Shown one piece after another: positions 1-13,020 of a DNA stretch of 64,000 nucleotides. This DNA comes from Morinoia aosen (lineage: Eukaryota > Arthropoda > Malacostraca > Amphipoda > Talitridae). The stretch spans positions 28,080,120 to 28,144,119 of the forward strand of contig CM059568.1 of the NCBI GenBank assembly GCA_030386875.1, given 5' to 3'. The position numbers and the translations under genes are program-made. The number at the start of each line of letters is the position of its first letter. The stretch's first letter is position 1. The notes below the pieces were generated by a model. That model was not told the DNA's origin and ran no database searches. It saw only the letters and a program-made list of their open reading frames with translations.

Positions 1-118
1 CATCACTGGCAAGAGCGCCGGTACCAGAGTGTCAGTAAGTAACCGCCATCACTGGCAAGAACGCCAGCACCAGAGTGCCAGCAGCCGCCATCACTGGCCA
101 GAGCGCCAGCACCAGCAC
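1..118. repeat. GC-rich minisatellite, about 2.8 units, cut by the window edge
   Basis: Three direct copies start at 1, 47 and 89, each beginning CATCACTGGC and containing GCGCC or ACGCC followed by a CACCAGAGTG-like stretch. Unit length is 42-46 bp. The array is open at the left edge, so its true size is unknown. Open frames across it look like repeat artefacts. Confidence 0.8.
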
Positions 119-3100
119 CAACAACACGCAGGGCTGAGCAAGGGCGTGAAACCAAAGGTCGTGGGGCACTCGGGCAAATTGCGGCACAAAAACAGGACAG
201 ACTGATGCTCCTGCCCCCACCTCGCGGCTGTGTTACTTGACGACTGCAACGCCCTCTTCTTGATATTCTAACACATGCAGCCCCTAAAAAATTCATGAAA
301 CCTAACTGAAAAGGATGACTCGCATCTGAGATGCTTTTGAAGAAAAAACAAATCTCCCACAGGAAAATATTCATAGCACTAAATTATGGGTTAATGCTGA
401 ATTCCGTGCTTAGGGGCAAACGCAATAACCTTACTAATATTAGGATTTGTGAATAAAAGTAAACTTCGAAAACTTGTTTGCAAATCGCTTTTCTGATGTC
501 AAAGACTTTCTATTTTTCTCAGGTTTCTTTCAACGCGCTGACTTTAAAAATACTTCATGTGGTACATTGGGTGTTTGTGACAAACACTGTTGCATCATAT
601 TTGACGAAATAGCAGCACCAGCCAGGCGTCCATGTGATTCAAGCATTGTCTTTTGTGGGTTGCACTTAAGTTTTATCCATCATAAAGGATTTGTTTGTAG
701 TCTATAACTTGCTTTACTGTTCAGCACCAATAAATGAATTGAATGATAAACCTTTCAGGCTGTAAACTTTAATTACAAACTTGATCCGTACAGAAAATGA
801 GCGCGCATGAGCAGAAAAGGAGTGTAAAATCAGGTATAAATGTTAGTCTTGTGAATCAAGATAAATTGTAAAATTCACGTTCAGTAATTGGGTTTAGGTA
901 AAAAGAACTTTATAAGCTAAGCAAAAATTATGCTAAATAGATATTGATTTTTCCATTTGTGAATAATTGCACTTAGAAGGTCATCCTCAATAAACAAATT
1001 CTCTACTTAGCATTGCAATTTTCCGCCTTGAACGGTGTTCTCTGTCGAGTTGCCAGAATCTCAATAGTTCTAAAAATTTATTTGCATTCATTATGCTGAA
1101 GATACGAAAATATATTTGTTATTGAATTAAAACGATGTGTATCAAAACAAAGTTACACAACGATATCCTATCCAAACTATTACGACGGCGAAAATACTGG
1201 AAGTCATCTTATTTTGAACTATACAGACTCAATCTGCATAAACAATTATACATTCGAAATGTGTTCAACTCCCACGAGTTCTCCTCGCGCGTGATTACGA
1301 ACTTATAGCGCACCACACCTAGGATATATGGAATGTGGCTAAATGCTCCTGCCTACGCGGCTTTAGCTCCCAATAAAGGAATTTACCTTAACACAAAGCA
1401 GAATAAAGCATTTATAAAGGAGAAATTTTCAAACTAGTTGCGGACAGTCTGTTAAAGCGCGTCATGGAGAGAAGACCAGTCTTAATCGCCGAGTCAGGGA
1501 CTGAAACGACTCGGCGAGTCCGCTGAGTGTCTCATGTACACCCAAGTATTCAAATTTTCCAACATCTTGTCCGTAATAAAAGACTCAAAATAACTGTGAC
1601 CAATTTTATTCCAGACCTAAAAGAATACAATTTTACACATCGATGCGGAACTACCACTGATGGAGAGTTCGGAGAAACAGATATAGCGATGCCAAATGTA
1701 GATGAAGGTTCTTTTTTGGCAGCAAGATTTTGACGCCCGACTGGGATAAGGATATTTAGTCCTGGCTTATTTACTTAGTGCCAAGTTCCGCCTACACCAA
1801 CTCAAATCACGGGAATTTTTTAATTTTAATGTATTATATGATTTCAGATTTGATAGCCACAACAGACACTATCTCGCGAGAGCGAAAAGAATGGACCATT
1901 CAATGAGGATTGTAGAAAACAGGAATTTATGCACTAAGTGCGTTTCTGCTCAGGCTCCCGTGAGCGTAGAATCAACAAGTTAAAAATTAAAAGGAAAATT
2001 GACAAAGAAATGATAGGGAAGCAAGCAAATAACTGAAAGAACCTGAGCACGCACGAACGAATGAAGTCCTTAAAGCCTATTTATAACTGAGGCAACACAA
2101 CATTGCAAGGTTGCCAGTCCCCATAGCATAGGATAGACAAACCTAACTCGCCTAAACTTATTGCATGTCCTCTGCTCTCTAAGTAAATTATTTCTTCAGC
2201 ATATCGTTCATAACAGCATTTTTTTCTTAAAGTTTTTAAGAATACAGAACAATTTGAACATTTAAATTTCTTTGCATCTATAATGCAAATCTTATAAACA
2301 TTTGAAAATGTCGGGTGTACGATAATTTTGCAGCAAATTCACAAGACTTCCGCCTTTGATGAAACGTAGCAATATAAAATACGATACGTTTTCACGGAAC
2401 AGTAGTAAATGTCACGCCGTTTAATATCTTTACGGTCAGAAATTAGATGAAATAAAGGTCGTGAGGTTCACACAATTTGATTAATGGAAATGGCAGTGAA
2501 GATAAGAGGTGAAAGGGCGCTTTAGAGTGGCATATCCTTCATAAAAAAGCTATCTTAAATCAATAATAATGCATCAATGGTGCTGTATGAACATCAGAAG
2601 AAAAAAAAAGCTTCCTCGCATCGCAGATCAGCATAGGAACCCTCCATGGTGTCGAGTGCAGCTGTGAAACAAATACAGCGAAAATGTATTAATACTAATA
2701 ATATGGTGTTTAGCTTATGTACAGTATCTATTTTGACTGTACGTTGTCACAGTTTAAGCCATGTGTGAATGAATTTCAACTAAGGATATTATTTTCCTAC
2801 ATTGCCGCATTCAATGTCAGGCTGTCAAGTGTTTCACAAACAACACCTGTCCTGTTCTGTAGTATCTCCATGCATACGAGTTCAGTGCATCGTTACCCAA
2901 GGGGCTCGGCATAATCTTTACAGCGCAGCTCGGCTACATCACTATATTGAAATCATAAATATGTCCTCAAACGGCCTGAGTTATTTTTCCTCCTAAGAAA
3001 CGACTGAATATTTATGCTACGCATTCAGTTTAAGTATATGCACCTTTCACGTCCTAAAAAGTAGCAAATAAAAAGCTCTTGAATTCTTCCTCAAGTCGAA

Positions 3101-3848
3101 ATCAACCCTGCAGTCCGTGACTCGCTCTTTTGTGTAATCTGATATGAAACTTAGAAGTACGTTCTGCTAATCAAATTCTCATACGAATGCGGAAGAATTC
3201 AACGATGCCTGTGAATATCTTATGACGATCTACTTAACTCACACATTAATTTCAGGAAGCACGCAGAACAATTCCAATTGTCAGAACTGGACCCAAGATC
3301 TGGCAGGTAAGCGAGACTGTCCAGGCCATGTCCGAACATGAGGGGGCATAAAAACCACTTCAGAACACAATGTCACACAGATTTCCATTAGGCCCCAAGC
3401 TGCCGTAATAAACTTGTTGATGTGGAGCGTCACGAGTTGTGTAGCTCTGACTTCCTGATACACGTGCGCAGAATACAGCGACTCGTTACATGCGATACGG
3501 TCTTGTTTCTAAAGATAATACACCACATGCGCCGAAAAGTATAAAGTCTTCTGTGAAACACTCACAGTTCATATAGACTTTGTGTTTCGAGGTCCGGAAA
3601 AGATCCATCAATTTTCATTTGGTCGACTCAATTTTTTCCTCTGGTCGCGTGTGCGTAACAAAAAATCCTTAGCAGTTATCACGACATCGATGTTGCAATC
3701 TGATAGTCCATTTTAATTCTGTTCTTGTACGGGGTCTGGCAGAGAAAAGGCGAGTGCTTTATGACAAACTTTACCGCCACTCATGCGCAACAATTTTGGA
3801 CATGTCAAATGGCGTTATTCAGATGTTCGCGAGCAAGTATAACAAATA
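119..3848. other. Unassigned AT-rich sequence
   Basis: No gene, RNA or intact element is recognisable. Open frames are below 125 codons and none resembles a family I know. At about 1880-1975 a stretch resembles the middle of retroposon R (an accatt-like segment, then a tatgcac-like one, then a CGTGAGCGTAGAA-like one) and may be a very old copy. I give that only about 0.3 confidence. Confidence 0.5.
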
Positions 3849-3987
3849 AGATTAGAAGTTGGTTTAAACCTCTCTATCCGCAACAAAGGCGATCCAAAGA
3901 AAGGAAGTAGGGAGGCACCACTTAGTACGGAGATAAGGAAACGCAGAATCTATGCACAAGATGGATATAAACAGCAAGTTGAGAAAG
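3849..3987 (-). mobile_element. Retroposon R, 5'-truncated copy
   Basis: This matches the 3' half of the family: an AGATTAG tail remnant, then the landmark segments seen in all copies (complement of the GCCTCCCT-like block, an aggcaccatttagta-like block, a gaatctatgcacaag-like block). It stops before the 5' part. A second partial copy follows within 20 bp in the same orientation. Confidence 0.8.
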
Positions 3988-4002
3988 ATTGATCATGATT
4001 AT

Positions 4003-4175
4003 AAATTAGTTTTAGCCTCCCTTTACCACAATAAAGATGTTTAAAGAGAGGAAGGATGAGGGCATCATTTAGTATGGAGTTAAGGGAACGTGGAGTCTAT
4101 GCACAAAGGGTGGTCCCGCAAAGAATCCCGTGAGCATAGAAACAGTAAGAGAAGGGAGGTTATGAAATATGGACA
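4003..4175 (-). mobile_element. Retroposon R, 5'-truncated copy
   Basis: A second partial copy, in tandem with the one just before it. It retains the TTAGTTTTAGCCTCCC end, the region around GGCATCATTTAGTATGGAG and the CGTGAGCATAGAAACAGTA block, then fades at about 4175. The 5' hairpin region is absent. Confidence 0.8.
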
Positions 4176-7100
4176 GAAAGCGTCCTAAACTCGCATCATC
4201 TGAACATAAGTCATCAGAACTCGAGAACATTTTCTCAACGAGGCTAAACTACATTTCCTCCTAGAAAAAAGTCAGTGACTTTATTCCTTTTTGCTATAAG
4301 AGAAGCGCAAATTACCAACAAGGAATTTTGAGGAATGCCCTAATTCTTCAGTTTGTGCAGGCCACTTGTTGAGTTTCCTTCACGAAATTAAAAGTTTAAA
4401 AGTTCCAAAATGTTACATTCGTCTTCTGGGTGTTACGACCTCCGCGATCGTAAACGATTCATGTACCAAACTCAACAACATAACGAGACGAAACAAACCA
4501 TAAGGGTGTGTAGCCATGAATTTTAAAAGAAGAGCATAAGAGTAAGGAACGAATTTTCAGTGCACAAAAAGTTAGAGCAGCAGCGTAGGACGGTCGCCAA
4601 GGTGAACGCATATATGCGCCGTTGCTGTGCCTGCGCGCAGTCCCTGCAAGTGCAGGCCGTCCTTTGGCATTTGAGGAGGTGGCTGCTTGCACATCACGCA
4701 TCCTCTCGGGCACCCCCTTCGGATTTGCGTGTAAAAAAAATCACGTCGAACAGGATCAACATCTTCAAACATTCTAGCAATGAATGGTAGATTTAGTTCT
4801 TTCGTTTAGTCTATCTGATGTTTTTCATTCACACAATAATTGATTGTCGGTTGCCTATATCAACGAGACTAGGAAATTTCAATCTATTTTCGTAAGAAAT
4901 TGGCAAATTATCTACCCGTTAGAAATACTTTATATCTTAAAATTTTAGATATGAAAATACTTATAACTTGAGTTTTTGAATTTTAAGTTTCAAAAATAAA
5001 GACATAAATTTCACATCTTAACCTAATTGTTGAGCGAAGGCAGCGCTAGCGCAAACAACCGTCAGTTTCCTCCCAATCAAAAGATTATCCCACCCAAATA
5101 TCTTCTATGAGCGGCTAATAAATTTCTTCTATGAAATACTTGATAACTAGAAAAACGAGCACCGCTCAGTAGGACAGGAAATCAGAAACACGTCGACCTC
5201 CTTGACTAGACAAGATCCATATCGGAATTTTTCAATTATTATCTCTAAATTTATTCACGAATACATTTCAGGTTTAAAATGGGCAAATTCCATTTCAGCT
5301 TTTGATTACCAGATTGCGCAGATATTTTCCTACAGGAATCAACAGCTGTACGTCCACTGACCCATTTCTTAAGTTCTCAGTACAACAAACTATGCAACGA
5401 GGGCAAGCAAAAGAGGCAACTTACACAGAGTGTTAATTAATTCTCAGCACTGGAGGAAATTGGTAAAATATCCGTAACGGTGTGTGTTCTGCCAACCTGC
5501 GCAGACAGCAGAGGTGGTCAAATTGGCGAGGGGGTGCGGCATGAAACGTTGACTTGCACGCCACATGAACGAAATTAACGGCGATCGCCTTCGATTGTAT
5601 CAAATGCTAAGCAAATTTACCAGGACATACACGAATTCACAGCTATTGTTAAAAGTATGCAGCCTTGAGTAGGGAATAACTTCCACGAGACTCGGGTTAC
5701 GTAGTGACGAATCGCCGATATTTAACAGAAATAAAATGTTGCTGAAAACCATTGAATACTTAAAACGTCCCAGCTTATGTCTTTGTAGCTTAATATCTGA
5801 ATAGCTGATACTTTCCAAAATAAATAAATGGCTAGGCAGCTAATATCTACCAAATTTCCTACCTAGGTAGCAACTGTACTCCTAATGACGGATGCAATTT
5901 TTAGTAAATCTAACCGGACACTTACATTACCCCAAACATGCTTAATTGGGTGATAGTTTTAGCAAAGACTTGTCAAAATTTACGCAATTAAAAAATGCAC
6001 ACATTGAAAATATCTACTTCAAAAAAGAGTAGAAAAGTTTTTTCAGAGCAAAACCTTGCGCGGAGAAACTTCAGTTACACCTCGAGGAACCCAAATGTTT
6101 TATCGGTGTTGCATAACGTAAAAACTCTTTAAAAACCGTTTACAACCTCATTCATATTTTTTTTAAGTATTTAAAAATATTGAACTATGATTACATAGGG
6201 TGTGGTTTGATTGCAAGATTGTTGTTACAAACTATAACTTGGCAACAATATACCTAAAGATAAAAGTTATACAAGAAATTCTTAAAATTAGAGTACAAAA
6301 GTTTGTAGGTTGAAGTCGTCGCCTTCACAGGCACACCGAAATAGCAGCCAATAAATGTAGTTACACATTCTTTGTAGTTAAGATACGCAACACCAGGCGC
6401 CTGAAGCAATTCAAAGAAAAACGTTTACTCACGCGCCGCTGCGCACGCTCCGACACCACTTTTACGCACCCAGCACTCGGCCTCACCTGGAATGTAAAGA
6501 ATAGTCACGTCATTGTAAAGTGCCTGCAACCTCAATAAAACATTCTCGTGTGGATGATTATTCGTGAGTAATGGGAGAACGATATTCTTCCAATCTTCCC
6601 CCTCTAATCATCTAGAGGCTACAATGTGCTGTTCTAGCGATGGTGCAACAAAGACACTATAAAATACAAAATAAAACAGTTTTACATAAAATTTTCTTCA
6701 GAAAAAACGAGTGGAGAAAATTTTCTATGCTAATTTTGGACAAACTGTTTTATTCAACACAATCATAGTTTTTGTTATATTATATTCAACACATTTTTGT
6801 ACCATCTAAAACACCTGCATCAAATAAATAAGCACATGATGTCAAAAGTTTGAGCGCTTCAAAAATGGTTGTAAGTTCAATGTAGAAGGTGTAAATTCTG
6901 GTGTGTTACCATTAGCATTCTATATATGGCCAATTTCATTTCACTTACCAATTCTGCTAGAACTGTCATTAAGAAAACTCCGAGCAGTTTCTTCCCGTAT
7001 CAAATGCAAGAGTCAAGGGAAGCAATTGATGAAATTAAAACCTTTTATATTTTCTGATTATTTCTTTCGATTTTTTTACGAAATTTGCACTCAATTGAAA

Positions 7101-7268
7101 CTAATAATCCCCCAAAAAATTGAAAAAATATTAAAAGATGAAATGTTTCGATGCTTTATCGCCAACTTGAGATGAATAAACTGTTTTTTAACCCATAAAT
7201 GTAACGGGGGATTTTTAAAAATGGGACCTAAAAGAATATTTAATAACGTCTATATTATCGAATGGATT
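4176..7268. other. Unassigned sequence with one small GC-rich island
   Basis: Mostly AT-rich with no recognisable gene. A GC-richer patch at about 4560-4730 carries overlapping open frames on both strands (76 codons plus, 84 and 66 minus). None resembles a known family and there is no convincing splice pair, so I do not call a gene. It could be an exon or an old element fragment. Confidence 0.45.
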
Positions 7269-7663
7269 TTAACGCGTTCGTCACGTATTGGGCCATATGT
7301 GTCCCATTCGGTAAACTTCTAATTCGCGTTCTGGTATATATGAATGACATTCAGCTGGTTCGCAACCTTTTTAATCAATAACTCATACGACGTGAAATGT
7401 GTACAATTGCACGATAGTATTTCACCTCGTATGAGTTATTTATTAAAAAGGCCGCGAAATAGATGAAATCCTATGCATTTATACCAGACATGAATTAGAC
7501 GTTTACTGATTAGGGCACATATGGCCCAATAAGCGTCGAACGTGTTAAAACCCAGCAGTAAAGAGCAATAAAGTCGAGCAGTAAAGTCGATTTCTCAATT
7601 CTGCTACTTATAACCTAACCAAACCAGCCGTTAACAACCGTGGAAATGCGATGAATGTGTTAA
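7269..7663. mobile_element. piggyBac-like MITE, compound fold-back copy
   Basis: TTAA at 7269-7272 is followed by CGCGTTCGTCACGTATTGGG. An inverted version of this end runs into TTAA at 7545-7548, so 7273-7544 is a fold-back with arms of about 130 bp. A further segment (7549-7659) ends GATGAATGTG then TTAA at 7660-7663. That segment is homologous, in reverse orientation, to the left end of the MITE at 31383-31646. TTAA duplications and the TTAACRCGTTCG-type end are hallmarks of piggyBac-like elements. The copy seems to hold two inverted right ends plus one left end. No transposase is present, so it is non-autonomous. Confidence 0.75.
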
Positions 7664-9817
7664 AAACAAAGTATTTGTGCAATCCTGAAAAACACTAACA
7701 GTTTTATTGGATTAGTTTGCAACCAAGATATACGATTTGGCATGAAAGCCACATTCAAAGGAAAAATGCATACGATTTTAATGTAAACCCAAAAATGACA
7801 AGCTGGACAAAATACCTCATCTTCCCTTTGGACTATCATCTCCCCTTTGACCTATAACATATGAATTTCTCATGAAGGGGATGCCCTAAAAAAGAGTTCA
7901 CTGAAAAAAATCAAATCTACATTAGCTCAAGGCATCCATCGAGAAAGAAATCCACCGAATTATATTTGATCCCACCATCGGCGTAATAAACAGCCGGCTT
8001 AATTGTGAGACCAACAGATGAAGAATATTATGTTCAAAATTAATCGGCATAAAACCAGTATTTTTAAGAATTTCGTTAATACTTTTTTAAAAAAAATCTC
8101 CCAGAACTTCAATATCCCAGTAGCGAAAACACCGCCTAAATCAGTGATTTTTACCTTTTCCTCTGAGGCACAGCGAGCTAAGCAGTAAATGATCGAAGCA
8201 TAACATTAGCATTCAAGAAGCTATTTAATCGTTTAAGAAAGTAGAAGCGATGAGAATACGTTCATAGGTTTAAAAAATTAACTTAGGTTTTATTAACTTT
8301 TATATATAAAGAGCAGATCATGGTTTTCAATCGTGTGTTGAAGATTCTCCATAATCGAATAAAACTTAGGAGGAAACAAGAAAATCTTTCACACGTTTAT
8401 GACTAATTAACTTCGAAAAAAAAGGAAGGGCAATTTTAAGCAGTAAACAAGCAGATACTTTATCGGCGTTGAAACTAACATTTTTTTGAAGGAAATACAG
8501 TAATATCTTAAAGAAATTAATGTGAAAAAATTTTCACATCTGTACATTTTATCGGCAAACCCAGGGGTGTTTCACGGCACACAAGTTAAAAAATCACTGA
8601 TTTAACCCAATGTAATATAGAGATCATTTGCTCAGAAAATTTTTAAAAACACGGCTAAAGCAGGATTTCACCAAAGTGACGCGTTGGCGTCCTCTTAGGA
8701 AGAAGAAGAGAAAATGAAATATTGTGCCTTCCTACATACAATCAAATTAACACCTAGCCCAGGTAGTCAAAGCGCTCGCTGTATAATTCTGTCGAAAATA
8801 GTTCAGAAAATCTCTGCGAATCGCAAAATCCAACGAGCCACTAGGTAAAATAGAGACTTAACATTCCACCCTGGCACGAAACTGGGGATTCCTTCTTAAT
8901 TCCAAAAGGTCGCTAAATCCTAAAGATGCGCTGAAAGGCAGATCCCTTCAGCGAACTGTCAAGGGAAATGTGAACTAAACTACAGAGAAGACTTATTACT
9001 ACTAATACATTGGAGATCAAATTCTTCAGATAACGAACTAAAGCTTCGTAACAAAGTGCATGAAAAAGTTGTAGTTGCGTCGTAACTCATCGATGCATTG
9101 CTTTAATTTATAGAATGAAAAAAAAAGACACAAAGCCAAGCGAACAACTATAAAACTCAACATGCAATCTCGATATTTAGATATACATTGGGTCCTGGTA
9201 AGTCCCAAGGACACTTCTTATCACGGACGTAATAAGGAATCGAATTTCAAGCGCTGATACTTGAGCAAAATTTTGATCTGGCTTTAGAATGGTTCGGTGT
9301 GACACTATTTCCTAAATTTAATCATTTTTCAACGATGACCATGCGAAAGTTAGTACTTAGCTTAAAACGTGAGTGATTTAGCAAACCAGCTACAAAATTC
9401 GTCCGTCAATAGTTGCGATGAATTTTAACTACAATCAAAAGTCCAATTGAACCAAGAGCAAAGCAAGAATCAAGTTGACAATGAAGTCAGTAAAAACATG
9501 CACTGCCATCATCTAATATTCCTGGATGCGCACAAAGTGCCATGTTCGCCAGTCCACTAAAAACAAAAGTGTTCTGCAAGGCTAGCCAGTTCATTTAGTC
9601 GTCCTCATGCGTGTTATCGCACAGTTTAGTTGAGGGCGTGGAGCAGCGTCATCATGGAGCGATATTAGTGCAGAACCCCAGTGTGATCTTCATTTACTCC
9701 TGCGTTATTTTTTCTACGCCTACACCCCACATCATTTTATATATGTCTACAGTTAACGTAACAAGCTCAAAATTATAGTGCCGCTGTTGGCAGAGCCAGG
9801 AACAGCCATGTAACTCT
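7664..9817. other. Unassigned AT-rich sequence
   Basis: No open frame of note, no tandem repeat and no recognisable element end. I see nothing supportable here. Confidence 0.5.
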
Positions 9818-10172
9818 GATTATAAGTTAGTTTGAATTTCCCTAACCACAACGAAGGTGTTCCCAAGACAGAATGGAAGGGGGTACCATTTAGTACGGAA
9901 TGAAGAGAACGGGGAATCTATTCACAATTTCACAAGGAGTGTCCCCACACCCTACGCATAGAAACAGCAAAATGCAAGTTTATGAAACAAGATAAACGTT
10001 GAATAAAAAAGCAACAGGTACTAGAAAAAGGGCAACAGTGAACCGAAAAAGACGGTCTTTAACAAAACGAAAAACCTATTTGATTTCAACAAAAGCAAAG
10101 CCTACCTAGCCTTCAGCACGGGACCTCACTTCTTCCTCTAGGGAGGGCTAATTCCCAAAAATACAACCCCAC
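9818..10172 (-). mobile_element. Retroposon R, near full-length, diverged
   Basis: It has the tail-side GATTATAAGTTAG and the block order of the family through to CTAATTCCCAAAAATACAA, where the terminal hairpins have decayed. Sequence divergence marks it as an old copy. It lies about 310 bp from the only plus-strand copy. Confidence 0.85.
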
Positions 10173-10481
10173 AGTGATGAAATGTATCCGAACATTAAAA
10201 CGAACTCTTGCCGAGCCAGTTCTAGTGGAACCAGCCGGCGTGCGCGGTGCGATTCATACCCTGGAGCTACAGCTGGGCAGTACAGCAGCTCAACCTCTGA
10301 AACAGACACAGCATGCACTCTTGAGAGAAGCCAATGAGTCCTGCGTATCATCGATGAGGAATGAGTTTGCAATATATGTACATGGACAACATCAACTTGA
10401 GTACAACACAGAACCAAATTTTCACAATCACAGTTGAATACAAAGATTACAAATAGTGAATAACTCTTTATTTTCAACTGA
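10173..10481. other. Spacer between two opposed R copies with overlapping open frames
   Basis: A moderately GC-rich segment carries an 87-codon plus-strand frame (10174-10437) and a longer minus-strand frame over the same bases. Neither has a motif I recognise. Both being open is what chance gives in a short GC-richer stretch, although an isolated exon cannot be excluded. Confidence 0.35.
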
Positions 10482-10840
10482 CCCCTCAGGGGGATACAAC
10501 TATTGTATCTATGGGAATTAGCACTCCCAGGGGGACTATGTGAGTGCCCGAGCTAAGGGTTAGGTAGGCTTCCTTTTTGTTGAAATAGAATAGGTCTTTG
10601 TTTTGTTACACACCTTCTTTCTTTCGGTTCACTGCTCTCCTGTTTTTCAGCACCTACTACTTTCTTCTCCAACTTTTATCTTGTTTCATGAACTTCTTTC
10701 CCAAATTACTGTTTCTATGCCCCTTCTGCATAGATTCCACATTCCCTAATATCCATACTAAATGGTGCCTTCCTACTTCCTCTCTTCGATACGCTCTTTT
10801 TTGTAGCGGTTAGGGAGGCTTAAACTAACCTATAATCGGT
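10482..10840 (+). mobile_element. Retroposon R, full length, the only plus-strand copy
   Basis: It begins CCCCTCAGGGGGATACAAC and ends with a TATAATC tail remnant. It is flanked by TTCAACT at 10473-10479 and 10843-10849, a short target duplication. The family's 5' end can form three short hairpins: CCCC/GGGG, GATACAA/TTGTATC and GGGA/TCCC. The body contains several T-runs of five or more. The 71-codon frame within it (10598-10813) recurs in other copies only because the repeat recurs, and is not evidence of a gene. Confidence 0.9.
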
Positions 10841-12857
10841 AATTCAACTCCAATCCACACATCTTATTACTAGTGCTAGAAATACAGAAGCGATAAAATA
10901 AACAATATTATGCGAATTGCACAACAATACTTTCATACTGTTTCCAATAAAAATATCACAGGTATAAACCAGGCAAAATCGCCGGTCCTTCTCTCCGCTG
11001 AGGGCATGGTAGACTATACACGTCTACCATGGCTGAGGGGGGCGGACGAGCGTCACGTTGCGGCGGTCAGGGCACGCGGCGGTGGTTCGCTGTTTCCAAA
11101 TTTGCTCTCAGCCAACGCTGCTACCGGCAGCCGCCGCAAACGTGGCTATCAGTGAAAAGTTTATAGATTTACCGAAAACTAACGCATGGCAATAGGTATC
11201 AAACGGTGCAGCGTCGTCACTCAGTGCGTCAAAACATCGCATGAACTTCGATAGTCTTCAGTGACTTCAATGATTGCTCCTTATCAGAAGGGATATCACT
11301 GTAGAATGAACAGTGGATATCGTGGTAAGCAAACAGAAGAACTGAGCATTAGAGGTCCTGTTAGAAAAATTCAATCAACTCAAGCGAGTGGCAATTCAGG
11401 AGCAGTTACCCAGAATTATCATTTATCAAGCGATGATAGTAACGGTATAGCCAATCGCTGAGGCGAATGTTACGCCCTCTTCACTTGCGCCACTTGCACA
11501 GACGATGGAGAAAAAAGTAGAAGGAAGTCGTTCGAAGTGACACCTAAGGGTATATTCTACCTTTGCTACATCTAGAGATCAATAGGTGGGCTGAACAAAA
11601 TTATTAAATATTCATAATGACTCTAATCGACGCAAGATTTTATGGTTTAAGTCGATCCCCTTTGAAAACAGTTTCTTGCATTTTCTCCGCACAAGACATC
11701 ATATTTTTACAAAGGAAGTAAGTCCGAGGTATTGACTTAGTTGCCTGGCAAAAAAAAGAAATCAAATTTGTCATGAGCAAACAAGCTCACAAGAGTAAAT
11801 GGTATAAAAAATAAACATTTTTTCCCAGAGTGTCTGACGGAAATATTCGTGGAGCTTTCATTTGTATGCACACAAAGCAAGCGGTTTTTGTTCAGAAAAC
11901 GAGTTCATCGTTCCTCGTCACCAAGCTAAATAGAACTTTTGAAGCCTAGAAGATACATGATAAAGCATGCTCAGTATTTATTATTTAAAATGAAGAACCC
12001 TTGAACATCCTCTATACCTCCGAGAAAAGATGTCTGTCCAAAACATCGTGAAAGTGCTAAAAAATCTGTTTTGGAGGATACTCGTAGAAAGAAGTTGAAC
12101 GGCAGCGACGTCGCCGAAGGCCGATTACGGTGCGCGGAACGCGTCGGGGCAGGCAGCTGCCGGCCATATGCTGGAGATGATCTTGCGGCGACTGTCTTGA
12201 TGAGCGCCGTGTCACCTCGGCAAAATCCGTGCAAGGAGAATAACGTATGAAGAAACAGTGTCGGGACTTGTTCCAGGGGTTTCTTTATTTCCAAGGTTCA
12301 TTTCGCTATCGATGAACGCGTAGGAAATTGCCAGAAAGAGTGAGTGATTTAGTATCAGAAAATGGATAATCCCATGCGCACAAAATTTCTTAGGAAAAAA
12401 TTCTACAGTACTTATTGCAGACAAAATAAATCGCAAGTAAACCAGCTGCGACAATACCACAACCATGATGGAAGGAAAGTGCTTTCAAATTTTCCAACTG
12501 GCTGTATCGATAGCTCGACCTGTTATTGCCTTTACTGAACACCTACTGCAGCAATCAAACAATAATTAATGGAATTAAATTTAAATGTTCTTCTGTCTAC
12601 ATTATTGCACTACACAGCTTTGCCTAATTTTCAATTTGTGAAATTAAAAACGTACAATTTTAATGTCCAGATTGTATTTAATTGTACATAACACAAAAAT
12701 GTCCGTATACCCATGAACTATTACAGCCAAATTTTAAACTGTGCGCTGAAGACATAGTAATTACGCCAACAAGAAATAAATATTAAAATCTCTATCATAT
12801 GAGTACAGGAGCGAAATTTCGTGAAGTTGAGATAGTAAAAGTAATACTATCGCTAAT
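10841..12857. other. Unassigned sequence with two GC-richer patches
   Basis: GC-rich patches at about 10980-11150 and 12090-12210 carry open frames of 81 (plus) and 107 (minus) codons with no recognisable domain and no clear splice signals. They may be exons of an unrecognised gene. I see no element ends. Confidence 0.4.
11005..11031. repeat. Perfect 10-bp inverted repeat (hairpin)
   Basis: CATGGTAGAC at 11005-11014 pairs perfectly with GTCTACCATG at 11022-11031 across a 7-base loop. It lies inside the GC-richer patch. Its role is unknown. Confidence 0.75.

Positions 12858-12889
<32 letters not shown>
12858..12889. repeat. (AAT)n microsatellite
   Basis: About ten AAT repeats, nearly perfect. 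Confidence 0.95.
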
Positions 12890-12891
<2 letters not shown>

Positions 12892-13020
12892 GTAATCATA
12901 TCGGCATAATAGTTGAAATAATCTAGATATAAAGAATAGCAAGAAGAAAACATTTCCTTTCCAACAAAGTTGATACAAACACCACCAGTGGTTTTAAAAT
13001 GTCATAACGTAGAAGTTGGT

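Noticed and set aside
4459-4790. Overlapping plus and minus open frames in a GC-rich patch
   Set aside because: Short, open on both strands as expected for GC-rich DNA, with no motif and no splice pair.
10482-10570. A tRNA-type Pol III promoter at the 5' end of retroposon R
   Set aside because: No convincing A or B box was found by eye, and long T-runs follow within the element. I leave the promoter type open.
10598-10813. A hydrophobic 71-codon frame, with similar frames at 50474-51007 and 28660-28905
   Set aside because: They are the sense strand of retroposon R and recur only because R recurs. Frames are broken differently in each copy.
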